NCBI RefSeq assembly: GCF_018873765.1
Contig: NC_057924.1
Coordinates: 124,001 to 188,000 of the forward strand
Reading direction: 5' to 3'
Length of the DNA stretch: 64,000 nucleotides
Source: Telopea speciosissima
Taxonomy: Eukaryota > Streptophyta > Magnoliopsida > Proteales > Proteaceae
In this document: in pieces, positions 24,770 to 36,420 of the stretch
How positions within the stretch are numbered: position 1 is the first letter of the stretch
How the letters are laid out: every line of letters starts with the position of its first letter
Translations under genes and position numbers: made by a program
Notes under the pieces: generated by a model
The model's input: the letters and a program-made list of their open reading frames with translations, nothing else
The model's database searches: none
Told to the model about the DNA's origin: nothing

Positions 24770-25085
24770 TGGATTCAAATAAGGGGTATTTGCTTATTTA
24801 TGAATAATATCTTAAGTAAATGAAATATAAATACAAAAACATTTATTTAAATAATATTTGGTATAAATAAGTGTGTGGCTTGATTTTGGCATAAATGTCT
24901 GTCTTGGGATCCACCCAGGTTTCCTCAAGTTTCGATAAGGATAAGTGTCACTTATATAGTTATTTAGGTCGAAACTGGTCGAAACCCACCAAAACCATGA
25001 ACTTTAAAATTCCCTGCTTAACTCGTTTCGGTTTCTTGCGAAACTGAAATATCTCGATGGTTTCGGTTGGTTTCGACCGAGTTCT
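24770..25085 (-). repeat. TTTCG-rich element with inverted-repeat unit, copy 4
   Basis: In reverse orientation this carries the inverted-repeat unit (24770-24895, matching 12225-12350) and the TTTCGG-rich end (24930-25085) in the same relation as copy 3. That shows the two blocks travel together. Confidence 0.5.
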
Positions 25086-25089
25086 TTTT

Positions 25090-25180
25090 CCATGCTCTTC
25101 ACGATATCCTCATCTCTTACCAACACTTTTCCGTCATCACCCTTGATATACCTCACTTGGTTGAGATCTCTACTCTTCCT
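25090..25180 (-). mobile_element. RTE LINE fragment
   Basis: On the minus strand this reads DLNQVRYIKGDDGKVLVRDE, the conserved linker upstream of the RTE reverse transcriptase. It is 90 bp long and cut by the copia LTR on its right. Confidence 0.6.
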
Positions 25181-26982
25181 TTCTTATATATATATATCAC
25201 TACTATACATACAAAGCTTGGGATCTGTCATTGATCATCCTAGCATTATTCTCTAATTCAAATCTGCTAACATGGTATCAGAGCAGGTTTCGAATTAGGG
25301 CCCTCTCCTCTCTTCCATTCTCGATTTCTTCTTCCCCTCTCCTTTTGTTCTTCATTCTCCCACTAGGGCAGCACTGATGAGGTGATCTATAGATCCAGAT
25401 GCTGCCCTACATCACCTCATTCGATGTTCTAAAAAATTTTGCTCGATAGAGGATTGCCCACTGTTTGCGATATTTGAAGACTTCAAGTTTTTTTGGATTG
25501 ATTCTCTCTATAGTACAAGGAATCGATTCACCTTATTGAAGTACAAGAATTGCAGAAGATTTATTGAGCAAGACTCTTATCCCCAGCTATTCTGAAGATC
25601 TCCTCATTGATCGATTTTTCTTCAAACTCTGGTTCTTTTCAAAACCTGAAAATATCGATCTTGGAGTTGCTGATTTTTGGAAGGGTGATTCACCAATCAT
25701 ACAGGTACACTCGGTCCCAGTTTCAGCCTCATCCATCAAGTTTTTGGCACCATTCCCCCTATATTGATCTCACCAAAAACAAGGTTTTCTCAAAACCCTG
25801 ACAAAATCGATCTAGGGGATTGACTTGTCTGATGCTGCTGATTTTTTAAGACATATATCCTCATCTTTAAAGGAATCTCTTCTTAAATTTCTGGAGTTTC
25901 TCTTGGAATATTTATTGAGTTTCTCATCACAACAGCCCTTCTTTGCATTTCATAAGATGGTCCAAACTCAATTCCAGGCTACTCTCAAAATTTTGAGAAG
26001 TGATAATGGAACAAAGTATAAGGAATCTCACTTCCAAAAGTACCTTGCTGATCATGGCATTATTCACCAAACTAGTGGTGTCGATACCCCAACCTAAAAT
26101 GGTGTGGCTGAAAGGAAGAATCGCCACTTAGTAGAAGTGGCCAGAACATTGATGTTTGCTCGACATGTTCCTTCACAATATTGGGGGGATGCTGTTCTCA
26201 CAGCAGCCTATCTCATTAATCGGTTACCTACTCGGGTTCTTGACTCTCGTAGTCTGGCTGAGGTTTTACTTAGGAATTTCTCCTTTGTGGTTTCACCTAA
26301 TGTGTTTGGCTGTGTATGTTATGCTAGTGATACAAAATCCCCTGGCAACCTTGAACCCCGTGGGTTACGGTGTATTTTTTTGGGTTATTCTCCAACCTAG
26401 AAAGGTTATAAGTGTTACCATCCCCCTTCTCGTCGTACTCTGGTCAGTATGGATGTAATTTTTCATGAAAGCCTTTCCTATTATTCTTCACCACTTCTAC
26501 AGGAGGAGAGTTCTAGTGAAGATGTGTTTCCTTCTCTTGAGATTCCTACTCCTTTGTTTGTTGCCCCTACTCCTTTTACTGTTGTCCCTACTCCTGTGGC
26601 TGCTGCCCCTAATCCTTTAGCCAAAGAGAATCCTATACAGGGGGAGATCATGGAAAATAGTGATGGTGAAGTTCCTACTCAGGGGGAGTTGACTCCAGTC
26701 CAGAGATCCATTGGTGAAATTCAGAAGAGAATTGACAACTCCAACATTATAACATATCAAAGAGGATGTTCCAAAAAAGGGCAGGTTCAATCCACTGTAG
26801 CACCAATACCTATCCAGTTGTCGACTCTGGATCCAGACCCTACTTCTCCTGGTAAGTCTTCTTCTTCCGACCTACCTATTGCTCGTCGCAAATGTACTAG
26901 GACTTGCACTCTGCATCCCATATCTTGTTTTGTTTCTTATAGGTCTCTTTCTCCATCCTTTCGTGCATTTGTATCCTCCGAC
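25181..26982 (+). mobile_element. Ty1/copia LTR retrotransposon fragment
   Basis: The last part of a 5' LTR ends at about 25272 and is followed directly by a perfect initiator-Met primer-binding site (TGGTATCAGAGC, 25273-25284). Integrase-core sequence is recognisable at about 25950-26400 (RSDNGTK, HGIIHQTS, GVAERKNRH, YWGDAVLTA) and the linker towards the reverse transcriptase at 26450-26980. Most of gag, the reverse transcriptase and the 3' LTR are absent. It is broken in many places and old. Recognisable copia sequence stops about 45 bp before the mitochondrial segment and is not found to its right. Confidence 0.8.
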
Positions 26983-27026
26983 GAGGACTTAAAAATAACT
27001 TTATCATTCTGGACTTTTAAGCCAAG
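26983..27026. other. Unassigned 44-bp stretch at the left insertion junction
   Basis: Belongs neither to recognisable copia sequence nor to fungal rRNA. It could be older plant sequence or filler DNA made during the join. Confidence 0.4.
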
Positions 27027-29700
27027 AACTTATTAGCAGGTACAGCACTTGAATTCCATAATCTGACATTCAGCAAAATAAGCGAAAGTGAGATTTATAT
27101 TGGGGGGTCGTGAAGGCTCTATCATTGGAAATTAACCTCGGAATGGCAAATAAGAATAATGGACAATCAGACACCTGGTGCTAAGGTCATGTGTCAAAAG
27201 GGAAACAGCCCACAACAAGAATATTAAGGCTCCAAAATCATTGTTATTTTTATTTGTAAAAAGTTTCTTTTAAATTACAAATAAATCTAAAAGTTAAGTG
27301 AAATAAAGGGAGTTATTCACCTTGTACAGCCATGAAGTGAGCTTAGAGGCAGCTATCTTTTAAAGACCGCGTAATAGCGCAGTGGTCCAAATTATCAATC
27401 AGGGAGAATAGCACCGAAAATTTATCGGATCTAAACAATGTGCCGAAATCTTGTCTTTACTAATCTAACAGATTAATAGAGGGTAGCGGAACATTCAGTA
27501 AATGTAAGAAGAGTAGTGTTTCATTACTTGGACATAACTGAAGAGAGAATGCTGACATGAGTAACGTTAAAGGTGGTTAATTTTATTATAAAAAAAAAAA
27601 AATTTTTTTTTTTTCTAATAAAACTATAATCCACCTCGCCTTAAGCAGAAGGGTTTCAAGGCAATGCTTAACAGCCTTGAGTAAAGTAACGGCCTCTAAG
27701 ATAATAACCGAAAGGGTTAAAACGATGAGAAAATAAAATTTACTTCTTTCTGAATAAAAACCTTTTATATTAGTGAAAGGGTTCAGGAAAAAACATAAAG
27801 AAAGAGGTCTAGGTAATCTTAGACTTCTGATTAAACCGTACCCTAAACCGACACTGGTTTGCTGGTAGGGAATACTAAGGCGTATGAGAGAACTATCGCG
27901 AAGGAACTCGGCAAAATTCCTCCGTAACTTAGGGATAAGGAGTACCGTTGGTTTACATCAACGGCCACAGAAAATCGTGTTGTACAACTGTTTACTTAAA
28001 ACATAGTACTTTGCAGAGACGTAAGTCTAAGTATAAGGTATGAAATCTGCCCGATGTCATAGGCTAACTAACTTTCTATTATTTAGGAAAGAAAGGAACC
28101 CCTGATCAATGGCGGCCTTAACTATAAGGGTCCTAAGGTAAGCTTTGAAATAAAAGCTAGTATTAAAATTTAAATACGCTGCCTAATCGACTTTTATATG
28201 TAATATAATAACGATTTAAACTTCACTGTATGCTGGGATATCCTTAAATAGGACAATCAGCAGGAAACTTTTATAGTTTATACTATAAAAGGATCTTCAG
28301 AGACTAAACGTGAAGAACAAAAAAAAATAAAATTTTTGTTAAGATATAGTCCAAGTTTACTTTTTTAGCGTTAAAAGCGATTTAAAAGTAAATATAAATA
28401 TTGAGCGAAATTCCTTGGCCGTTAAATGCGGTCCAGCATGAATGATCCCATGATACAACAGCTGTCTCAATGATTGACTCAGTGAAATTGGAATAACTGT
28501 GCAGATACAGTTTACCTCTAGTTAGACGAGAAGACCCTATGCAGCTTTACTGTAACTAGTTATTGCTTGCGTTCGGATTAGGTTGTAGAGTATAAGGTAG
28601 TCGATTAGACAGGTATTTTATTACCATGAAACACCTTTAGTTAATAGGTCGTAAGCTGAAAGGAAGCTTTGCTTTCCTTTCCTTTTCTTTTTTTTATATA
28701 ATTGAGAAAGTAAGTATGCAGTTATGTAATAACAAAACTTATATAAATTCAATAATTATTGTTCACAATAATTATTGAATTAAGAAAAGAGCAATTATTA
28801 GTTTTTATTTAAAAACGTAATTGTAACAGTGACTAGCTGGCAGTTTTTGTGGGGCGCAATTCTCAAAAAAAGTATCTGAGTAAGTCCGATTAATTTAATT
28901 TTTTCTCTAGTTTATATTAGAGAAAAAAATGGAAATTTAAAACATAAAGGTTTGGTTAAACTCTAAAGAGATGGGGGGATTAATTCTAATCAGTTTATAT
29001 AATTTATATTATATAAATAGTAGAACTCTAAATAGAGAATATAAAAGAATTTAAGTGGCTTTTTAAGTTAATTAAAGATAATCTAACAACAAGTGTAATG
29101 GCATAACCAAGCTTAACTGTAAGACCTACAAGTCTAACAGACACGTAAGTGGGGCATAGTGACCAGATGGTTCATCATGGAATGGCCATCGTTTAACGAA
29201 TAAAGTTACGCTAGGGATAACAGGCTAATGGCGCAAGAGAGTCCATATTGGCCGCGCAGTTTGGCACCTCGATGTCGACTCGACCTATCCTCCCGGTGTA
29301 GGTGCTGGGAAGGGTTCGGCTGTTCGCCGAGTAAAAGGTCACGCGAGTTGGGTTAAGTACGTCGTGAGACAGTACGGTCCCTATCTTCTATGGGAAATTA
29401 GAGTCAAAAAAGAATCTGTCCTTTGTACGCAAGGATTTGGATGGACTAACCTCTTGTTTACCTGTTGTTTATTTTTTATAATAGTAATTCTATTTACACT
29501 AATTAGAATTACATAAATAAGCACGGCAGGAAAGCTACGTTGGGAATGGAGAAAGGCTGAAAGCATCTAAAGCCTGAAATCATCCTTTATATACTCTATA
29601 TATATACGTAATAGACTATTACGAAATCTATATTACTGTAGTGGTAATATATAGGTAAGAGCTGTAAGTATGGTAACATATTAAGGCATCTTATACTAAT
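27027..29700 (+). rRNA. rnl: Mitochondrial large-subunit rRNA, 3' part (domain II to the end)
   Basis: Starts inside domain II at GGTACAGCACTTG (the counterpart of GGTAGAGCACTG in bacterial 23S rRNA) and continues through conserved blocks: AAAGACCGCGTAATAGC, then ACTATAAGGGTCCTAAGGT, GACGAGAAGACCC, GCTAGGGATAACAGG, CCTCGATGTCGACTC and CGTCGTGAGACAGT. It ends soon after CTGAAAGCATCTAA, with the exact 3' end uncertain. A group I intron interrupts it at 28140-28403. AT-rich hairpin expansions occur near 28660-28830 and 28905-29050. The 5' third is at 58190-59122, so this fragment alone could not make a normal rRNA. Confidence 0.93.
28140..28403 (+). other. Group I intron in rnl (site L1931 by my count), no ORF
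   Basis: 264 nt inserted within the conserved CCTAAGGTAGCGAAAT motif. The upstream exon ends in T and the intron ends in G, as group I introns require. The core has AATCAGCAGGAAAC followed by GGATCTTCAGAGACT. The same two core strings occur in the atp9 intron. It is too short to encode a homing endonuclease. Confidence 0.85.
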
Positions 29701-29853
29701 TTATTATAAACTTGATTAGATCTTATCGCAAAAAAAAAACTCTTTCTTATTGATTTAGACTCGAATAATTAATTATATTTTATATCACATGTTTTAGACT
29801 TATTTCTTTATAAAAAAAAATATCTATAGATAAAGACTAGTAATATTAAATAA

Positions 29854-29925
29854 AGGAAATTAGCTCAGTTGGTAGAGCGATCGCCTTACAAGCGATTTGT
29901 CAAGGGTTCAAATCCTTTATTTCCT
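29854..29925 (+). tRNA. trnV: tRNA-Val (anticodon TAC)
   Basis: Full cloverleaf with acceptor AGGAAAT pairing ATTTCCT, D-arm GCTCAGTTGGTAGAGC, and a 5-bp anticodon stem ATCGC/GCGAT around loop CTTACAA. It follows rnl and is the only tRNA between rnl and cob. Confidence 0.95.
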
Positions 29926-30681
29926 AGATAACAAAATATAAAAATAACATCTTATTAGTTTAATAAACAGCTATCTTCTTTATTCATTCTAATCAATAAA
30001 CATCTTAAATTTATTAGATATAAATTTATAAATTTAAATAACATCGGTTAAATTAACCCGAATAAGATGAAATGTAAAATCTTAAATCATTTTTATGTTT
30101 TAGAAGCTGTTAAATCTTTAAAGATATTCAAAAATGAAACAATTAAAAAACTTAAATTCATGTAATAAGTTAAGTCTTTTAATAACATTTAATCAACTAA
30201 TCTATTTACAGGAATCCATTAGTGTAAATATTACCTTATTAAAAAAAAAAAGAATAATATAGAGTTCAAGTTATTGAACTAAAGCATTGTTTAATAAACT
30301 TCTTTCTATTAATGGAACAAAGCTTTAAGATAAAACGAAAAAGGCTTAACTTCTTACAAGGTCAAAAAAAGTTAAATTAAATTTAAATGTTTTCTTTATA
30401 AGAAAGGGTCATAAAAAAAAACATAGAATCCAATCTAATTAAGAAACTAAATTAATGTTAGCTCTATCTAAATAAAGTTAAAGGTTTTTTTTTCAAGATG
30501 TAATTAATGCTGTAGGAATATATGTCTGTAAAATAGGTAAGATAATATATCAATCTTCTGTCTAAATCTAATTTATTATTTTATTTAAATTAGATAAAAA
30601 GATATGAAAATATACAATTTGGTTGCCTTTGCCTTTTATTGTAAAAATGATATAAAAAGGTTCAAATCCTTTATATTCTAA
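29926..30681. other. AT-rich intergenic region, trnV to cob
   Basis: About 750 bp without a gene. It has many short A and T runs and only very short frames. Some fungi keep rps3 in such a gap; nothing like it is visible here. Confidence 0.6.
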
Positions 30682-31983
30682 ATGAAATTATTAAAAAATC
30701 ACCCACTTCTTAGCTTATTAAATAGCTATCTTATCGATTCACCACAACCGGTAAACATCTCATACTTATGGAATTTTGGTTCTTTATTAGGAGTATGTTT
30801 AGTAATTCAAATTATAACAGGAATAACATTAGCAATGCATTATACACCGTCAATAGACGCAGCTTTTATAAGTGTAGAACACATTATGAGAGATGTAAAT
30901 TATGGATGGTTAATAAGATATTTACATGCAAACACAGCAAGTTTCTTCTTCTTATTTGTTTATGCTCATATGGCTAGAGGACTATATTACGGATCATATA
31001 GATCACCTAGAGTATTAGTATGGAGTATTGGAGTAGTAATCTTTTTAGTTATGATTATTACAGCTTTCTTAGGTTATGTGCTACCATATGGTCAAATGTC
31101 ATTATGGGGAGCCACAGTTATTACAAATTTAATGTCAGCCATTCCATGGATAGGGCAAGATATAGTTGAATTTATTTGGGGAGGTTTCTCAGTATCAAAT
31201 GCAACTTTAAATAGATTTTTTAGTTTACATTATCTATTACCATTTGTATTAGCTGCATTAATAATTATGCACATGATTGCTTTACATGAAAGTGGTTCAA
31301 ATAATCCAGTAGGAGTTACAGGAAATTTAGATAGATTAGCAATGCACCCTTACTTTATTTTTAAAGATTTAGTAACAATTGTAGCGTTTTTCTTAGTATT
31401 ATCTTTATTTGTATTTTATGCTCCAAATGTATTAGGACATAGCGATAATTATATTCCAGCCAATCCAATGCAAACACCAGCTTCTATTGTACCAGAATGG
31501 TATTTATTACCTTTTTATGCTATTTTAAGATCAATTCCTAATAAATTATTAGGAGTTTTAGCAATGATAGCTGCAATTTTAGTTTTATTCTTAATGCCAA
31601 TTGTAGATTTAAGTAGATTAAGAGGAAATGCATTTAAACCATTTAGTAAAATAGCTTTCGCTATTTTTGCTGTAAACTTTTTACTATTAATGTGGTTAGG
31701 TAGTCAACATGTGGAATCACCTTATGTTGAAATTGGTCAAATATGTACAGCTTATTATTTTGCTCATTTCTTAGTTATAATTCCAGCTATTTCTATTTTT
31801 GAAAATACATTAATGGATGTAGCTCTATCACAAAAGAGCCAAGAGAATAAGGTAGCTGCTACCCTATTCAAAAACAATAATCTATCTTTGAATAAAATCG
31901 CTGGTACTCGATTTTATTCAAAAGGGACAAAACCAAACAAATCCTTTGCTTCTTCTAAATTAATGGCTATAAAAAAGTTTTAG
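30682..31983 (+). CDS. cob: Apocytochrome b
   Basis: 433 residues. It is the central subunit of respiratory complex III in the inner mitochondrial membrane and carries haems bL and bH and both quinone sites. Visible marks are [18 protein letters not shown] (first pair of haem histidines), [16 protein letters not shown] (second pair), [18 protein letters not shown] (Qo site, PEWY) and eight hydrophobic segments. The start has no close in-frame rival and the family alignment begins with it. The protein is about 45 residues longer than usual: after [12 protein letters not shown] the tail is hydrophilic and rich in Lys, Ser and Asn. There are no introns, which is unusual for a fungal cob. Codons are strongly AT-biased. 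Confidence 0.98.
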   Translation: MKLLKNHPLLSLLNSYLIDSPQPVNISYLWNFGSLLGVCLVIQIITGITLAMHYTPSIDAAFISVEHIMRDVNYGWLIRYLHANTASFFFLFVYAHMARGLYYGSYRSPRVLVWSIGVVIFLVMIITAFLGYVLPYGQMSLWGATVITNLMSAIPWIGQDIVEFIWGGFSVSNATLNRFFSLHYLLPFVLAALIIMHMIALHESGSNNPVGVTGNLDRLAMHPYFIFKDLVTIVAFFLVLSLFVFYAPNVLGHSDNYIPANPMQTPASIVPEWYLLPFYAILRSIPNKLLGVLAMIAAILVLFLMPIVDLSRLRGNAFKPFSKIAFAIFAVNFLLLMWLGSQHVESPYVEIGQICTAYYFAHFLVIIPAISIFENTLMDVALSQKSQENKVAATLFKNNNLSLNKIAGTRFYSKGTKPNKSFASSKLMAIKKF

Positions 31984-32374
31984 TTTTACAGAGATCTGTC
32001 TAAAGAAATTAAATTTATTTTTTTATCCGCTAATTAGTTTAAAAAACTTTTTTAATATTTTAATTTTGAATGTAAAATATATTTTTATCTTCAAAAATTA
32101 TTCAGTGAGCCTAATAATAGTAAGTTTTGCCTCTCGATTAGCTAGCTACTGTTCACCTTGTGCATCTGATTCTTTAACAAATTCACAAGAATTACCAAAT
32201 GGAATATCATTGTTTATCTTTTTGCTTTTATTGGAGATTTATTATTTGCATTAACATTATGTCAAGCAATATTACTAATCTTGTTTGCATTTAAAAAAGG
32301 AACAATAATTCAAAAAGGTTTATTAGTTATTTATTTATTTATTATGAACTAATTTTTTTTTTATATAGGATTTA
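31984..32374 (+). other. Intergenic region with an unidentified 62-codon frame
   Basis: The frame at 32066-32254 encodes a Ser/Leu-rich peptide ending LFIFLLLLEIYYLH. A second frame just downstream (to about 32349) gives a hydrophobic stretch ending KKGTIIQKGLLVIYLFIMN. The pair could be a frameshifted remnant of one small membrane protein. I do not recognise it. Confidence 0.35.
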
Positions 32375-32536
32375 AATTGTTATTATTTAAAAGGAAAGTC
32401 CGGGACTTATTTACCAAAATCTTTATAGATCTTGTATAAACAAGGGAATTCTAAAGAAAATAATCGATTATTATATTATAATAAAATAGTATTGTAATCG
32501 GCGAGCTAAAAATCCTTTGGTTAGTCCTTAACATAA

Positions 32537-32578
<42 letters not shown>

Positions 32579-32665
32579 ATGCTAAAGATATAGATCCTAT
32601 CTTCAGTAAAGTGTAATTAACAAATTAAACATAATCCGGCTTATTTAAATCTATATTCTATAAAA
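32375..32665 (+). ncRNA. rnpB: Probable mitochondrial RNase P RNA
   Basis: Two conserved blocks of RNase P RNA frame this stretch in the right order: AAGGAAAGTCCGGGAC (CR-I, 32391-32406) and ATAATCCGGCTTAT (CR-V, 32631-32644). They can pair to form the P4 core helix. The region between is AT-rich, with a TA repeat at about 32543-32571 filling a variable stem. It would process the 5' ends of mitochondrial tRNAs. The gene ends are estimates. Confidence 0.75.
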
Positions 32666-32874
32666 TAAAAATTAGAAGAAAAATGCGTTAGATGATTTAA
32701 TGTCAAACATTTTTTCTTAAAAGAAAGTTAGATCTGTTAAAATATATTAGCTGATTTCTATAATATATTAATAAGTTATTGTTATATTAGATAAAAAAGA
32801 TTGAATAAAAAAAAAATTACAATGGCAATGACAATGCAAACAGAATAATAGAAACTAGAACAAAAAAAAATTAA

Positions 32875-34518
<1,644 letters not shown>

Positions 34519-34815
34519 TAATATAATTATATTATAACGAAAAAGAGCGTTTTAGCTATTGCATGTAAAAAGATTTTAATATATACTGCCCCTTTTATTT
34601 ATTATAACATTACTACTTGGTAATGGTATAGCTATATTAACCTCTTTATTATAATAGGGTAGCTGGCAACTAGATTAGAAATAAATCTAACAGCATAAAA
34701 AGATTAGAAAATAGAATGCACTGCCAATAAAAAAAAAAAGAATAAGAAATAAACTGTTGCAATAGACTGTTTATTTCTTTTATTAAAAAAAAAAAAAAAA
34801 AAAAAAAGAATAAAA

Positions 34816-36306
34816 ATGTTAACAATATTATTAGTTACTCCTTTAATAGGTATATTAATTATGCTATTAAAAAATCAATCAGTTAAACTGAACCTAAATA
34901 AAAAAATTACAAAATCAGTAGAATCAATATATTATAAAGACATAGCGTTAGTATTTTCTGTAATAAACTTCCTATTATCGTTAGTATTATGGGCAAATTT
35001 TGACAGAAATAGCTCTGCAGCACAATTTGTAACAGAATATAATGAATTAAGTTTTTGTCATTTTACATTAGCAGTAGATGGTATTTCCATATTTTTTATA
35101 ATATTAACATGTTTATTATTTCCAATAATATTTTTAGCAGATTATAAAGCAATAAAAGATAATGTAAGAAGATATCAAATAATAATGTTATTACTAGAAA
35201 CATTATTAATTGCAGTTTTTACAGTAAAAGATATACTACTTTTCTACATCTTTTTTGAAAGTATATTACCGCCATTATTTTTATTAATAGGATTATTTGG
35301 ATCTAGTAGAAAAGTACGAGCTAGTTTTCATTTATTTTTATATACATTGTTTGGATCATTAGCAATGTTATTAGCTTTTTTAACTATGTATTATTTAACA
35401 GGTACAACAGATATGGAAATATTAACATCTCAAAATTTTAGTTTTGATTTACAAAAAATACTTTGGTTAGCTATCTTTTTTTCATTTATGATAAAATTTC
35501 CATTAGTGCCTTTTCATTTATGGCTTCCATTAGCTCATTCTGAAGCCCCTTTAGGTGGTTCAATTTTATTAGCAGGAGTAGTTTTAAAACTAGCATTATA
35601 TGGTAGTTTAAGAATATTAATTCCATTATTACCAGAAGCTACTATATACTTTACTCCATTAGTTTATACTATTGGACTTATAACTATAATTTATGCTAGT
35701 TTAACAACATTAAGACAAATAGATATGAAAGTTATTATTGCTTATTCTAGTATTGGACATGTGGCTATTATTCTTATGGGAGCTTTCTCTAATAATATTC
35801 AAGGAATTGAAGGTTCAATTTTATTAGGTATAGCACATGGATTTATTAGTCCAGCATTATTTATCATTACAGGTGGATGCTTATATGAAAGATATCATAC
35901 TAGAGTTTTAACTTATTATAGAGGATTAAGTACAACTATGCCATTATTTTCAACAATATTTATGCTTGCAACATTAGGTAACATAGCTGTTCCTTTATCT
36001 TCTAATTTTGTAGGTGAATGGTTATGTTTAGCTGGTGCATTTGAAAGATCGGCTGTAGTAGCTTCATTAGCCGCATCAGGTATTTTCCTTTCAGCTGCTT
36101 ATTCTATATTTTTTTATAATAGAGTAGCTGGTGGTACATTTAGTGCTCATTTATCAGTAACTGCTGATTTATCACGAAGAGAATTTTATGTATTACTTCC
36201 TTTAATTGTCTTTGCATTTGCATTAGGTATATTCCCAAATGTTATCTTGGATTCTATTCATTATTCTGTTTCACATATATTATATACAATTAATACTATC
36301 CCATAA
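34816..36306 (+). CDS. nad4: NADH dehydrogenase subunit 4
   Basis: 496 residues, a proton-pumping antiporter-like subunit of complex I. Marks include FYIFFESILPPLFLLIG with the conserved membrane Glu, PLVPFHLWLPLAHSEAPLGGS, and VVLKLALYGSLRI with the key Lys, within about 13-14 hydrophobic segments. The length is normal and the frame unbroken. It is preceded by a long A run and lies between cox1 and nad2 on the same strand, consistent with long polycistronic transcripts. Confidence 0.98.
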   Translation: MLTILLVTPLIGILIMLLKNQSVKLNLNKKITKSVESIYYKDIALVFSVINFLLSLVLWANFDRNSSAAQFVTEYNELSFCHFTLAVDGISIFFIILTCLLFPIIFLADYKAIKDNVRRYQIIMLLLETLLIAVFTVKDILLFYIFFESILPPLFLLIGLFGSSRKVRASFHLFLYTLFGSLAMLLAFLTMYYLTGTTDMEILTSQNFSFDLQKILWLAIFFSFMIKFPLVPFHLWLPLAHSEAPLGGSILLAGVVLKLALYGSLRILIPLLPEATIYFTPLVYTIGLITIIYASLTTLRQIDMKVIIAYSSIGHVAIILMGAFSNNIQGIEGSILLGIAHGFISPALFIITGGCLYERYHTRVLTYYRGLSTTMPLFSTIFMLATLGNIAVPLSSNFVGEWLCLAGAFERSAVVASLAASGIFLSAAYSIFFYNRVAGGTFSAHLSVTADLSRREFYVLLPLIVFAFALGIFPNVILDSIHYSVSHILYTINTIP

Positions 36307-36420
36307 TCATCTCTTTATCAAACATGATAAAGAGATAACGCTAAATGGTTTTTTTAATTAATCTTGAAAAAAAAAAAAAAAACTTAAAGAAAAAAAAGAA
36401 AAATATTCAAACAAAAATCA

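Noticed and set aside
27027-27036. The 10-bp repeat as a plain target-site duplication
   Set aside because: Removing it from the mtDNA would leave rnl ten bases short at a place where length is conserved. It is better read as mtDNA sequence also present at the target, although a duplication cannot be fully excluded.
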